Assembly (NCBI RefSeq): GCF_008119785.1
Contig: NZ_VSFA01000079.1
Coordinates: forward strand, 1-33,021
Source of the DNA: Micromonospora sp. MP36
GTDB lineage: Bacteria; Actinomycetota; Actinomycetes; Mycobacteriales; Micromonosporaceae
Length of the DNA stretch: 33,021 nucleotides
Direction of reading: 5' to 3'
The notes beneath the pieces were generated by a model, which saw only the letters and a list, made by a program, of their open reading frames with translations, made no database searches and was not told the DNA's origin. The position numbers and the translations under genes were made by a program. Below, piece by piece: positions 17,109-24,125 of the stretch (position 1 is its first letter; each line of letters begins with the position of its first letter).

Positions 17109-17134
17109 TCTGGAGACGATGCTCTCTGGAGACG
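17107..17134 (+). repeat. 12-bp direct repeat
   Basis: TCTCTGGAGACG occurs at 17107-17118 and again at 17123-17134, directly between the 46-nt hairpin and the terminator. Confidence 0.5.
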
Positions 17135-17136
17135 GC

Positions 17137-17170
17137 GCTGGCCGGCACCCGTGTTCGGGTGCCGGCCAGC
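17137..17170 (-). terminator. Terminator of the transglycosylase gene
   Basis: A perfect 15-bp stem (17137-17151 with 17156-17170) closed by a 4-base loop, located 45 bp beyond the stop of the minus-strand gene. Confidence 0.8.
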
Positions 17171-17214
17171 AGCGCGTGTTCACGGTGTTCGGTTGTGCTC
17201 AGCTGTTGCTTGGG

Positions 17215-17802
17215 TCAGCTGTTCCAGTACTGGGCGACCAGGTCGGCGGCCTGCTGTTCCCACTGGGCGTAGGCGTCCGGGTAGGCCGACACCTGCACAG
17301 TCTGCGCCGCCTGGGTCAGGGGCATGTCCTGCCAGCCGTCGACCTGCTTCAGACCCTTCTCGAACGCCAGGGTGGCGTACTCGGGGTTGGTGATCTGCTC
17401 CGGCGTACCCCAACCCGAGCTCGGGCGCTGCTGGAACAGGCCCAGCGAGTCGTGATCATTGGCGTCGCCGAGGTGGCCCAGGTTCTCCAGCTTCGACTCC
17501 TGCAGGCTCGTGGCGATCGAGATCACCGCAGCCCGCTCCGGCAGACCAGCCTTCTTCGTCGCCGCGATGATCGCCTTCACATTCGCGACCTGCTCGTCGT
17601 TCAGGGTGATCTTCGACTGGGCGCCCTGCACACCATGCGGAACCAGCTTCCCCACGTCCGGCTTGTCGGCCTGGACCGCGGCGACCGGCTTCCCGGCAGC
17701 AACCGGGGCGTTGGCGTGAGCGGCGATCGGACCGGCGAACACACCACCGGTGAAAGCCAGACCAGCAACACCAAGAACCGTCTTACGCAGCATCGTGTTC
17801 AT
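17215..17802 (-). CDS. Secreted lytic-transglycosylase-like protein
   Basis: Exported protein of 195 residues. The signal peptide (about 1-31) has the charged start MNTMLRK, a hydrophobic core and AHANA at the cleavage area. An Ala/Pro/Val-rich linker follows, and then a C-terminal SLT-like domain (about 75-195). The likely catalytic glutamate is E102 in ISIATSLQESKL, followed by SLGLFQQRPSSGWG and NPEYATLAFEKGL, typical of the small actinobacterial transglycosylase-like family. It should cleave or remodel peptidoglycan outside the cell. Start ATG 17802 has GGAG 8 bases upstream; a longer frame from 17859 adds non-signal sequence. It is transcribed alone, from a long upstream region with three ECF-type promoter-like elements, so it may be stress controlled. 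Confidence 0.87.
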   Translation of the reverse strand: MNTMLRKTVLGVAGLAFTGGVFAGPIAAHANAPVAAGKPVAAVQADKPDVGKLVPHGVQGAQSKITLNDEQVANVKAIIAATKKAGLPERAAVISIATSLQESKLENLGHLGDANDHDSLGLFQQRPSSGWGTPEQITNPEYATLAFEKGLKQVDGWQDMPLTQAAQTVQVSAYPDAYAQWEQQAADLVAQYWNS

Positions 17803-17959
17803 CACCAAAGCTCCATTCGGGGGTTTGGCGCACACAGCCCATGGGGGTGGGCATGGCACGCAAGCACCGTCAGGCGCTCAAACAAGGGGGAAAGTCTTCG
17901 AACCGGCTAGCTCGCGGGGCGAGAGGGGGTCGCCTCTTCGCGGCGCCGGGACCATATCC

Positions 17960-17985
17960 AACGACCGACGGCCCGCCATCATTCC
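17960..17985 (-). promoter_or_regulatory. ECF (SigR/SigH-type) promoter-like element 1
   Basis: On the minus strand: GGAAT, exactly 18 bases, GTT. This is the published consensus of Streptomyces SigR and close to mycobacterial SigH. It points towards the transglycosylase gene, about 158 bp upstream of its start. It is part of a 28-bp repeat (17959-17986). Confidence 0.55.
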
Positions 17986-18039
17986 GGGCCCGGTCACCCC
18001 GGCTCACCCGGGGGTGCCTCGATCGCGTGGCTCATGTGC

Positions 18040-18065
18040 AACGACCGGCGGCCCACCATCATTCC
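18040..18065 (-). promoter_or_regulatory. ECF (SigR/SigH-type) promoter-like element 2
   Basis: Second copy: GGAAT-N18-GTT, in the same orientation, 80 bp further upstream. It differs from copy 1 at only two positions of the 28-bp repeat (18039-18066). Confidence 0.55.
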
Positions 18066-18150
18066 GCGCCCGCGCCGGCACCTCAGATTCCGGGCGCCGA
18101 CCCCGGCAGCCCCGCCTTACGGGGGCTTCCTCGGCCGTGCACCCGGGTTC

Positions 18151-18176
18151 AACGACCCCCGGCCGCCCGCCATTCC
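18151..18176 (-). promoter_or_regulatory. ECF (SigR/SigH-type) promoter-like element 3
   Basis: Third copy: GGAAT-N18-GTT, 111 bp beyond copy 2. The middle of the repeat has drifted while CGGAAT at one end and GTCGTTG at the other are intact, which is the pattern expected of a -35/-10 pair under selection. Confidence 0.5.
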
Positions 18177-18255
18177 GGCCCTAGGATGCCGCCGGTCACC
18201 CGCAAACCGGACATCACCCACCACAACGCGCCGGAAGGCGACTAGCAGACCCGGG

Positions 18256-18330
18256 TGATCCACTCCAGGTCGCGTAAACGGCGGTATCTGGCAGTCCCGG
18301 ACCGCCACATCGCGTACCTGGAGTCGATCA
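18256..18330. other. 75-nt imperfect inverted repeat (hairpin)
   Basis: Nested pairing: TGATC with GATCA (18256-18260/18326-18330), ACTCCAGGT with ACCTGGAGT (18262-18270/18316-18324), CGCG with CGCG (18271-18274/18311-18314) and GGCGGT with ACCGCC (18280-18285/18301-18306). The loop is 15 bases. That is 24 base pairs with small internal loops. Both flanking genes are transcribed away from it, so it is not a terminator for either. It could be a small RNA, a palindromic mobile-element remnant or a protein-binding cruciform. Confidence 0.5.
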
Positions 18331-18378
18331 AGGATTCTACCTGGGGCGGGGAGGGTGGCACGTGAGCTGGGGCACAAA

Positions 18379-18401
18379 CGATACGAACCGGTTCCGTATC
18401 G
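18379..18401. promoter_or_regulatory. TetR-type operator upstream of the MFS exporter (site 1)
   Basis: Perfect inverted repeat CGATACG (18379-18385), 9-bp centre containing AACCGGTT, CGTATCG (18395-18401). A likely binding site for the TetR protein encoded after the exporter. Confidence 0.6.
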
Positions 18402-18440
18402 AAAATGGCTCGCTTAGGCTCAGGCTCGTTACGAGTCTGG

Positions 18441-18463
18441 CCCGTATCGTATTTCGATGCGGG
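18441..18463. promoter_or_regulatory. TetR-type operator overlapping the MFS promoter (site 2)
   Basis: Nine-base arms CCCGTATCG (18441-18449) and CGATGCGGG (18455-18463), one mismatch, 5-bp spacer. It reuses the CGTATCG half-site of site 1, lies about 22 bp before the exporter start and probably overlaps its -10 region. Confidence 0.55.
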
Positions 18464-18484
18464 TGAATCGGGGGGAGAACCGGG

Positions 18485-20053
18485 ATGGAACCGCACGAGA
18501 ACACCGGACACCCGAGGAGGTGGGCGATCCTGGGGGTGCTGGTGATCAGCCTCCTCGTGGTCGTCCTCGACAACACGATTTTGAACGTCGCCCTGCGTAC
18601 CCTCGCCGACCCGGTGCACGGCCTCGGCGCCAGCCAGGGCGAGCTGGAGTGGGCGATCAACTCCTACACCCTCGTCTTCGCCGGCCTGCTCTTCACCTTC
18701 GGCGTCCTGGGCGACCGCCTCGGCCGCAAGCGTTTCCTCCTGGTCGGCCTGGCGCTGTTCGGGCTGGCGTCGCTGCTGTCGGCGTACGCCCAGGACCCGG
18801 GGCAGCTGATCGCCGCCCGCGCGCTGATGGGGGTCGGTGGCGCGGCCATCATGCCGGTGACGCTGTCGATCATCTCCAACGTCTTCGACCCGCGGGAGCG
18901 GGCCCGGGCGATCGGCGTCTGGGCCGGTGCCGTCGGCCTCGCCGTGGCGATCGGCCCGGTCCTCGGCGGCGCCCTGCTGGAGCGCTACTGGTGGGGCTCG
19001 GTCTTCCTGATCAACGTGCCGGTGGTGCTGCTCGGCCTGGTGCTGGTCGCCGCGCTGGTGCCGGAGTCGCGCGACCCGAGGCCGGGCCGCGTCGACGTGC
19101 TCGGCGTACTGCTGTCCGTGGTCGGTCTGGTCGCGCTCACCTACGGCATCATCGACGGCGGCGAGCACGGCTTCGACCGGCTGCCGGTCTGGGTCGCCAT
19201 CGCCGGTGGGCTGGCAGTGCTGGCCGGGTTCGTCGCCCACGAGCTGCGCAGCGACCACCCGTCGCTGGACGTGCGGCTGTTCCGGGTGCCCCGGTTCGCC
19301 GCCCCGGTGGCGATGGTCGGGCTGGTCTTCTTCGCCGCGATGGGCGTGATGTTCTTCGGCGCGTTCTACCTGCAGCTGGTGCGCGGCTACACCCCGCTGG
19401 AGAGCGGCCTGCTCTTCCTGCCGTTCGCCCTCGCCCAGCTCATCTTCGCCCCGCGCAGCGCCGCCATGGTCCGCCGCTACGGCGGCCGGGCGGTCTCCAC
19501 GGTCGGGCTGCTGCTCACCGCCGCCGCGCTCGGCGCGTTCGTCCTCATCGACGCGGACACCCCGATCTGGATCTTCTCGGCGCTGGGCTTCATCCAGGGC
19601 GCCGGGATGGCAAACATCATGCCCCCGGCCACCGAGTCGATCATGTCGGCGCTGCCTCGGGAGAAGGCCGGCGTCGGTTCCGCGGTGAGCAACACCGTCC
19701 GCCAGGTGGCCGGCGCGCTCGGCGTGGCGATCCTCGGCTCGGTGCTCTCCGCGGTCTACCGCAGCGACGTGGCCTCCGCGCTGACCGGCCTGCCCGGCCC
19801 GGCGCAGGACGCGGCCCGGGAGTCGATCTCCGGCGCGTACGCGGCGGCGGCGCAGCTCGGGCCGGTCGCGCCGCGGCTGATCGCGGCGGCCAACGACTCG
19901 TTCGTGTCGGCGATGCACTGGGCGGCGGCGCTCTCCGCGCTGGTGGCCGCGTTCGGCATCGTCATCGTGCTCCGTTGGATGCCGGGCCGCCCGGTGCCCG
20001 CCGCGGCCGACGCCCGGCCGGCCGCCGAACCTGAGTTGGCCGGGACCGCGTAG
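18485..20053 (+). CDS. MFS drug exporter, EmrB/QacA (DHA2) family
   Basis: Inner-membrane proton antiporter of 522 residues with about 14 hydrophobic segments. The first helix contains VVLDNTILNVAL (motif D1, with the acidic residue typical of DHA2 exporters). Motif A is GDRLGRKRFLLVGL and motif C in TM5 is GPVLGGALLE. It should expel toxic compounds or a secondary metabolite; the drug is not predictable. ATG 18485 has GGGGGAG 8 bases upstream. A TetR gene follows 11 bp after its stop, and two inverted repeats lie in its promoter, the usual self-regulated exporter unit. The long open frame on the opposite strand is a GC artefact. Confidence 0.93.
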   Translation: MEPHENTGHPRRWAILGVLVISLLVVVLDNTILNVALRTLADPVHGLGASQGELEWAINSYTLVFAGLLFTFGVLGDRLGRKRFLLVGLALFGLASLLSAYAQDPGQLIAARALMGVGGAAIMPVTLSIISNVFDPRERARAIGVWAGAVGLAVAIGPVLGGALLERYWWGSVFLINVPVVLLGLVLVAALVPESRDPRPGRVDVLGVLLSVVGLVALTYGIIDGGEHGFDRLPVWVAIAGGLAVLAGFVAHELRSDHPSLDVRLFRVPRFAAPVAMVGLVFFAAMGVMFFGAFYLQLVRGYTPLESGLLFLPFALAQLIFAPRSAAMVRRYGGRAVSTVGLLLTAAALGAFVLIDADTPIWIFSALGFIQGAGMANIMPPATESIMSALPREKAGVGSAVSNTVRQVAGALGVAILGSVLSAVYRSDVASALTGLPGPAQDAARESISGAYAAAAQLGPVAPRLIAAANDSFVSAMHWAAALSALVAAFGIVIVLRWMPGRPVPAAADARPAAEPELAGTA

Positions 20054-20064
20054 GTTCGGCGACA

Positions 20065-20673
20065 ATGTCTGACATGAGTTCCACCGCCGATGCTCCGCGG
20101 TCGCCCGGGCGACCGCGGAGCAGCCGCGCGGACGAGGCGATCGTGCAGGCGACCCTGGACCTGCTGGCCGAGGGCAGCACCATCGAGGCGCTCTCCATCG
20201 AGGCGATCGCCGCTCGCGCCGGGGTCGGCAAGGCCACCATCTATCGTCGCTGGCCGGGCAAGGAAGCCCTGCTGCTCGACGCGTTGCGCACCCTCAAGGG
20301 CATCCCGCCCGAGCCGGCCGGCCACTCCGTCCGGGACGACCTGGTGCTGCTGGTCGGGGCGATCGGGCACAACGTCGACCCGCGGGCCGCGAAGATCATG
20401 CCCTGTCTGGTGCCGGAGGTGAACCGCAGCCCGGTGCACTACCAGCTCTACCGGAACATGGTCGAGCCGCGCCGGAAGCTGATGCGGCAGGTGCTCGAGC
20501 GCGGCGTACGCAGCGGGGAACTCCGCGCCGACCTGGACATCGAGCTGGCCATGGCGCTGCTGAGCGGGCCGATGCTGATGCAGCGGATGCTGCGCTGGCA
20601 GCCGGAGCTGGACGGCCGGATCCTGCCGGAGCGGATCGTCGACGCCGTCCTGGACGGCCTCCGCGCCCGCTGA
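20065..20673 (+). CDS. TetR-family repressor of the MFS exporter
   Basis: Repressor of 202 residues. The N-terminal helix-turn-helix is at about 22-68 (LSIEAIAARAGVGKATIYRRWPGKEALL), after a basic SPGRPRS segment. The C-terminal domain contains RKLMRQVLERGVRSGELRADLDIELAMALLSGP, as in the TetR_C_11/16 groups. The ATG at 20065 is used; a second ATG at 20074 is equally close and neither has a clear ribosome-binding site, so translation may be coupled to the exporter. Its likely operators are the CGTATCG repeats at 18379-18463. Confidence 0.9.
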   Translation: MSDMSSTADAPRSPGRPRSSRADEAIVQATLDLLAEGSTIEALSIEAIAARAGVGKATIYRRWPGKEALLLDALRTLKGIPPEPAGHSVRDDLVLLVGAIGHNVDPRAAKIMPCLVPEVNRSPVHYQLYRNMVEPRRKLMRQVLERGVRSGELRADLDIELAMALLSGPMLMQRMLRWQPELDGRILPERIVDAVLDGLRAR

Positions 20674-20754
20674 CCCGGGTCCCCGGCCGGGGCACCGTCC
20701 GCCGCGTCCCGGTCACCCCGCACACGGCAGGGTCGGCGACCTCGGCCGGGCAGC

Positions 20755-22674
20755 TCAGCCGGCGGGGGTACGCAGCCGGTGCAGCCGCAACGCCAGCTGC
20801 ACCTCCAGGGCGCGCTCCGGCTTCTGCCAGTCCGCGCCGAGCAGCTGCCCGACCCGCTCCAGCCGCTGGGTCACCGTGTTGACGTGCACGTGCAGCAGCT
20901 CCGCCGCCCGGGCCAGGCTGCCGCCCACCCCGAAGTACGCCTCCAGCGTCTTGACCAGCGCCGTGCCCCGCCGGGCGTCGTAGTCCACCACCGGCCCCAC
21001 CGTCGCGGTGAGGAACCGGGCCACGTCCCGGTCGCCCGAGTCGCCGACCGCCCCGAGCAGCAGCCCGACGAACCCCAGCTCGGCCGTGCTCGCGCCCTGC
21101 CCCGCGCGGCCCAGCGCGCCCAGCGCGGTCAGGCAGCGTTCCGCCTCGGCGAACGTGGCGGCCAGCGACGCCGGCCCGGTCGACGGCCCGCTCGCCCCGG
21201 CGGTCACCGGCCGGCCGGTGACCCGCGACAGGTCCCGGGCCACCGCGCGCGCGGCGCCGCCGGCGTCCTTGCCGGGCAGCATCAGCACCACCCGGCCGTC
21301 CCGCGCCGCCGCCAGCCCGCTCCGGGTGGAGGCGTACGTGGTGGCCCAGGAGAGCACCCGCTGCCGGGCCGAGCCGGTCGCGGCGATCGCGTCGTCGCCC
21401 ACGGCCACCAGCACGTGCGGGGCGTCCAGGTCCACCCCGAGCCGCCGGGCCCGGCTGCGCAGCGCGTCGGCGTCCCGCAGCGGCCGGGCGATCAGGTCGT
21501 CCAGCAGTTCACCCCGGACCCGCCCCTCCGCCTCGGCCACCGTCCGCCGGAACAGCAGCAGCAGCGCGGTCACCAGCGCGGCCCGCTCCAGGATCCGCTG
21601 GTCGGCGTCGACCAGTTCGCCGTCCGGGCGCAGCACCAGCGCGCCCAGGTTCTCCGCGCCGGCCACCACGGCGGCGTACCAGAGCGGACCGCGGCGGACG
21701 CTGCGCCCCTCGGTCCGGGACGCGGCCACCGCCTCCACGATGTCGGCCCGCTCCGGCTCCTCGATCTCGCCCACCCGGGCCAGCCGCCGCCCCTCGGCGT
21801 CCAGCGCCAGCAGCGCCCCGCCGAGCACCTCGGTCACCGCCGCCGCCACGTCCTCCATCCCGCCGCCGCGCACCACCAGGGCGGTCATCCGGTCGTGGGC
21901 GGCCGCGGCCCGCTCCACCGAGCTGCTGTGCGCCCGGATGGTGCTGTTCGCCGCCGACAACTCCGCCAGCGCCGCGCGGGTCTCGGCGAGCAGCCGGGCG
22001 GTGTCGATCGCCACGGCCGCGTGCGCCGCGAGGGAGACGAGCAGGGACACCTCCTCCCGGGCGAACGGCCGGGCCGACCGGTTGGCCGCGTACAGCACGC
22101 CGATCACGCTCGACCCGAGCCGCAGCGGCACGCCGAGGATCGCCACCAGGCCCTCCTCGCCCACCCCGGCGTCGATCTCCCCGGTGTGGTGGAACCGTTC
22201 GTCCTCCGGGTAGTTGGCCGTCACGTACGGGGTGCCGGTCTGCGCCACCAGCCCGCCCAGGCCGGCGCCCATCGGCAGCCGCAGTTGCTGGAACCGGGCC
22301 GAGATCGAGCCGTCGGTGACCCGCATGTACGTGTCGCCGCGCTCCTCGTCGTTGAGCGTCATGTACGCCACGTCGGTGCCGAGCAGGTTCCGGGCCCGGT
22401 GCACGATGGCCCGCAGCACGTCGTCCAGGTCGCGCAGCCCGGCCAGGTCGCTGGCCGTGTCGTACAGGCCGGAGAGCTCGATCTCCCGGCGGCGCCGGCG
22501 CTCCAGCAGCGCGCGGACCCGCAGCGCCACCACCTTCGCCTGCTCCAGCTCGGCCAGCCGCTCGGCGGGCAGGCCGGCGGCGCGGGCCGCGACCAGCGGC
22601 CCTTCGAACTCCACCGCGGCGGCCTCCCGGGCCAGCAGCTCGAGAAACTCGACGGGTGACGACATGACCGTCAT
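20755..22674 (-). CDS. PucR-type regulator with GAF domain
   Basis: Transcription regulator of 639 residues, or 636 from the second ATG at 22665. After a short coiled N-terminus (AERLAELEQAKVVALRVRALL) comes a GAF sensor (about 75-240; MGAGLGGLVAQTG, AILGVPLRLGSSVIGVLYAANR). A central GGDEF-related CdaR-like region follows, and the C-terminal PucR helix-turn-helix is at about 575-630 (SLARAAELLHVHVNTVTQRLER). The family responds to small metabolites and controls nearby catabolic genes. It starts 14 bp after the 3-hydroxybutyrate dehydrogenase stop, with which it probably shares a transcript and which it may regulate. Confidence 0.9.
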   Translation of the reverse strand: MTVMSSPVEFLELLAREAAAVEFEGPLVAARAAGLPAERLAELEQAKVVALRVRALLERRRRREIELSGLYDTASDLAGLRDLDDVLRAIVHRARNLLGTDVAYMTLNDEERGDTYMRVTDGSISARFQQLRLPMGAGLGGLVAQTGTPYVTANYPEDERFHHTGEIDAGVGEEGLVAILGVPLRLGSSVIGVLYAANRSARPFAREEVSLLVSLAAHAAVAIDTARLLAETRAALAELSAANSTIRAHSSSVERAAAAHDRMTALVVRGGGMEDVAAAVTEVLGGALLALDAEGRRLARVGEIEEPERADIVEAVAASRTEGRSVRRGPLWYAAVVAGAENLGALVLRPDGELVDADQRILERAALVTALLLLFRRTVAEAEGRVRGELLDDLIARPLRDADALRSRARRLGVDLDAPHVLVAVGDDAIAATGSARQRVLSWATTYASTRSGLAAARDGRVVLMLPGKDAGGAARAVARDLSRVTGRPVTAGASGPSTGPASLAATFAEAERCLTALGALGRAGQGASTAELGFVGLLLGAVGDSGDRDVARFLTATVGPVVDYDARRGTALVKTLEAYFGVGGSLARAAELLHVHVNTVTQRLERVGQLLGADWQKPERALEVQLALRLHRLRTPAG

Positions 22675-22688
22675 TGTGCGGGGCGCCA

Positions 22689-23471
22689 CTAGTTCGCCGT
22701 CCAGCCCCCGTCGAGGGCGATCGAGGCGCCGGTGATGAACGATGCCGGCGGGGAGCACAGGTACGCCACCAGCTCCGCCACCTCCTCCGGCTCGATCAGC
22801 CGCTTGATCGCCGCCCGGGCCAGCATGATCTTCTCGACCACCTCGTCCTCGCCGATGCCGTGGGTGGCCGCCTGGTCGGCGATCTGGCTCTCCACCAGCG
22901 GCGTCCGCACGTACGCCGGGTTGATGCAGTTGGCAGTCACCCCGTGCGCGGCGCCCTCCAGGGCGACCACCTTCGACAGCCCCTCCAGCGCGTGCTTGGC
23001 CGAGACGTACGCCGCCTTGTACGGCGAGGCGCGCAGCCCGTGCACCGAGGAGATGTTGACGATCCGGCCCCAGCCGTTGGCGTACATGTGCGGCAGCGCC
23101 CGCCGGATCAGCAGGAACGGCGCCTCCACCATCACGCGTTGGATGTATTCGAAGCGTTCGACGGGGAAGTCCTGCACCGGCGCGACGTGCTGCAGGCCGG
23201 CGTTGTTGACCACGATGTCGACGTCGACGTCCAGCCGGTCCACGGCGGTCGGGTCGGCCAGATCGATGCCCTCGGCGCGACCGCCCGCCTCGGCGGCGAC
23301 CGCCTTGGCCGCCTCCACGTTGCGGTCGACCACCAGCACCGCCGCGCCGGCTGCCGCCAGCCGTAGGGCGCAGGCCCGTCCGATGCCGCTGCCACCACCG
23401 GTCACCAGGGCGCTACGACCGGAGAGGTCGACGCGTACGACGTGGGGGACCGCCACGGGTTCTGCCGTCAT
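22689..23471 (-). CDS. bdhA: 3-hydroxybutyrate dehydrogenase (SDR family)
   Basis: NAD-dependent short-chain dehydrogenase of 260 residues interconverting 3-hydroxybutyrate and acetoacetate, by similarity. Coenzyme motif TGGGSGIG is at 24-31, NNAG follows, and the catalytic set is S142 (NISSVHGL), Y155 and K159 (YVSAK). LQHVAPVQDFP, SPYKAAYVSAKH and the tail FITGASIALDGGWTAN are typical of bacterial D-3-hydroxybutyrate dehydrogenases. The ATG at 23471 is preferred. No ribosome-binding site precedes it, but TAACTT stands 9-14 bases upstream as a -10, so the mRNA may be leaderless. It is likely used in polyhydroxybutyrate or ketone-body breakdown; the gene symbol is provisional. Confidence 0.85.
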   Translation of the reverse strand: MTAEPVAVPHVVRVDLSGRSALVTGGGSGIGRACALRLAAAGAAVLVVDRNVEAAKAVAAEAGGRAEGIDLADPTAVDRLDVDVDIVVNNAGLQHVAPVQDFPVERFEYIQRVMVEAPFLLIRRALPHMYANGWGRIVNISSVHGLRASPYKAAYVSAKHALEGLSKVVALEGAAHGVTANCINPAYVRTPLVESQIADQAATHGIGEDEVVEKIMLARAAIKRLIEPEEVAELVAYLCSPPASFITGASIALDGGWTAN

Positions 23472-23479
23472 GGCGCAAG

Positions 23480-23485
23480 AAGTTA
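23480..23485 (-). promoter_or_regulatory. -10 element of a probably leaderless bdhA transcript
   Basis: TAACTT on the minus strand, 8 bases before the ATG. Several GTGTG/CACAC inverted half-sites (about 23491-23551) lie upstream and could be regulator sites. The rest of the gap to 23694 shows no gene. Confidence 0.4.
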
Positions 23486-23694
23486 CGAGCTGTGTGGCCG
23501 GGCGCACATGGCGTACGGACACATACTCCGCCCGAGGGGTGTGTGGGTGGGCGCGACTCGTGCCGCCCCGGCTGGCTCTGGAGGTCGGCACCGTCGCCCA
23601 ACTCGCTCCCGCGATGTGTCAGGGGTGCCTGGCAGAGTGACCGGCGGCAGGCGCCGCGCGGCAGCGGCTGGCGGAGCGCGACGGAAGGCGGGAC

Positions 23695-24009
23695 GTGACG
23701 AAGACCGGAGCGGACACCAGCCGGACGGACCATGCCGAGCCGGCCACCTTCCCGGCCAGCCTGTTCCGCTGGTCGGGCGCGGGTGGGTGGGTCTTCGCCG
23801 TGGTGCCGGACGAGTACGCCCCGTCCTCGGCCGGGCCGTTCGGCCGGGTCCCGGTCGTCGCCACCGTGGACGGTCGCACCTGGCCGACCAGCGTCTGGCG
23901 GGACCGGCGGCACGGCTGGCTCCTGGCGGTGCCGGCACGGATCCGGGCCGGCAAGGACGACGGCGACGTGGTCCGGGTGTCCGTCGCGGTCGACCACGCG
24001 CGGATGTAG
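23695..24009 (+). CDS. DUF1905 domain protein
   Basis: Small soluble protein of 104 residues that is almost entirely one DUF1905 domain: FRWSGAGGWVFAVVPDEY, GRVPVVATVDGRTWPTSVWRDRRHGWLLAVPARIR and the closing DGDVVRVSVAVD. The family has no settled function and is predicted to be a small beta-barrel. GTG 23695 has GGAAGGCGGG just upstream. It stands alone between bdhA and ruvC, with its own short intergenic spaces. Confidence 0.82.
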   Translation: MTKTGADTSRTDHAEPATFPASLFRWSGAGGWVFAVVPDEYAPSSAGPFGRVPVVATVDGRTWPTSVWRDRRHGWLLAVPARIRAGKDDGDVVRVSVAVDHARM

Positions 24010-24017
24010 CGGGTGGT

Positions 24018-24058
24018 GTGTCCGCCCGGCGGTTTGCCCCGACGGCGTGTCCGCCCGG
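24018..24058 (+). repeat. 12-bp direct repeat after the DUF1905 gene
   Basis: GTGTCCGCCCGG occurs at 24018-24029 and 24047-24058. Each copy contains or abuts a small palindrome (CCGCCCGGCGG, GCCCGGGC), so it may form weak terminators. Confidence 0.4.
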
Positions 24059-24079
24059 GCGCGCCCCGGAGTGGATCGG

Positions 24080-24102
24080 TAGGGTGTCGAACACACGTAC
24101 TG
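24080..24102 (+). promoter_or_regulatory. SOS (LexA) box with overlapping -10 before ruvC
   Basis: TCGAACACACGTACTG at 24087-24102 fits the actinobacterial LexA box TCGAAC-N4-GTTCGA at 9 of 12 defined positions (left half perfect). TAGGGT at 24080-24085 is a plausible -10. LexA control of ruvCAB is established in mycobacteria. Confidence 0.6.
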
Positions 24103-24125
24103 CTGGCGGTCGGGGAGGAGGCGGC

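Larger units (their letters stand above)
16853..17214. other. 362-bp gene-free stretch rich in repeats and hairpins
   Basis: No credible gene is visible between livM and the minus-strand transglycosylase. From left to right it holds three imperfect repeats beginning TTGCGCTT, a 24-bp stem, a 46-nt imperfect hairpin, a 12-bp direct repeat and a 15-bp hairpin terminator. Two convergent terminators explain part of this; the rest is unexplained. Confidence 0.6.
17803..18484. other. 682-bp divergent intergenic region with promoters, hairpins and operators
   Basis: No credible coding frame. Short open frames here have poor start sites and cross the repeats. It contains the leader of the transglycosylase gene (with a hairpin GCCCA/TGGGC near 17840-17855), three ECF-type promoter-like repeats, and two hairpins with one-base bulges at about 17995-18018 and 18105-18128 between those repeats. 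A 75-nt hairpin follows, then the operator region of the MFS exporter. Confidence 0.7.

Noticed and set aside
17959..18177. CRISPR array
   Set aside because: Only three imperfect repeats with unequal spacing (80 and 111 bp), no cas genes, and the repeat matches a promoter consensus.
17841..18245. 134-codon plus-strand frame in the divergent gap
   Set aside because: It crosses the three promoter-like repeats and two hairpins, has poor codon usage and no family resemblance.
17803..18250. c-di-AMP (ydaO-type) riboswitch upstream of the cell-wall hydrolase
   Set aside because: Such riboswitches often precede actinobacterial wall hydrolases, but I could not find the conserved core sequences on the minus strand here.
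18240..18330. tRNA gene
   Set aside because: The hairpin has a single long stem and no cloverleaf, T-loop or anticodon arrangement.
18242..18363. Short minus-strand frame of about 40 codons ending in RDLEWITRVC
   Set aside because: It contains rare codons (TTA, AGA) and coincides with the arms of the 75-nt hairpin, which explains its open frame better.
18242..20065. Long minus-strand open frame opposite the MFS exporter
   Set aside because: Arg/Asp/Gln/His-rich translation without domains; a high-GC antisense artefact of a clear transporter gene.
20674..20754. Terminator between the TetR and PucR genes
   Set aside because: A CCCCGGCCGGGG palindrome is present but leaves no proper loop; too weak to call.
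20779..22659. Long plus-strand open frame opposite the PucR gene
   Set aside because: Low-complexity Arg/Pro/Gln/His composition and no recognisable domain; antisense to a well supported regulator.
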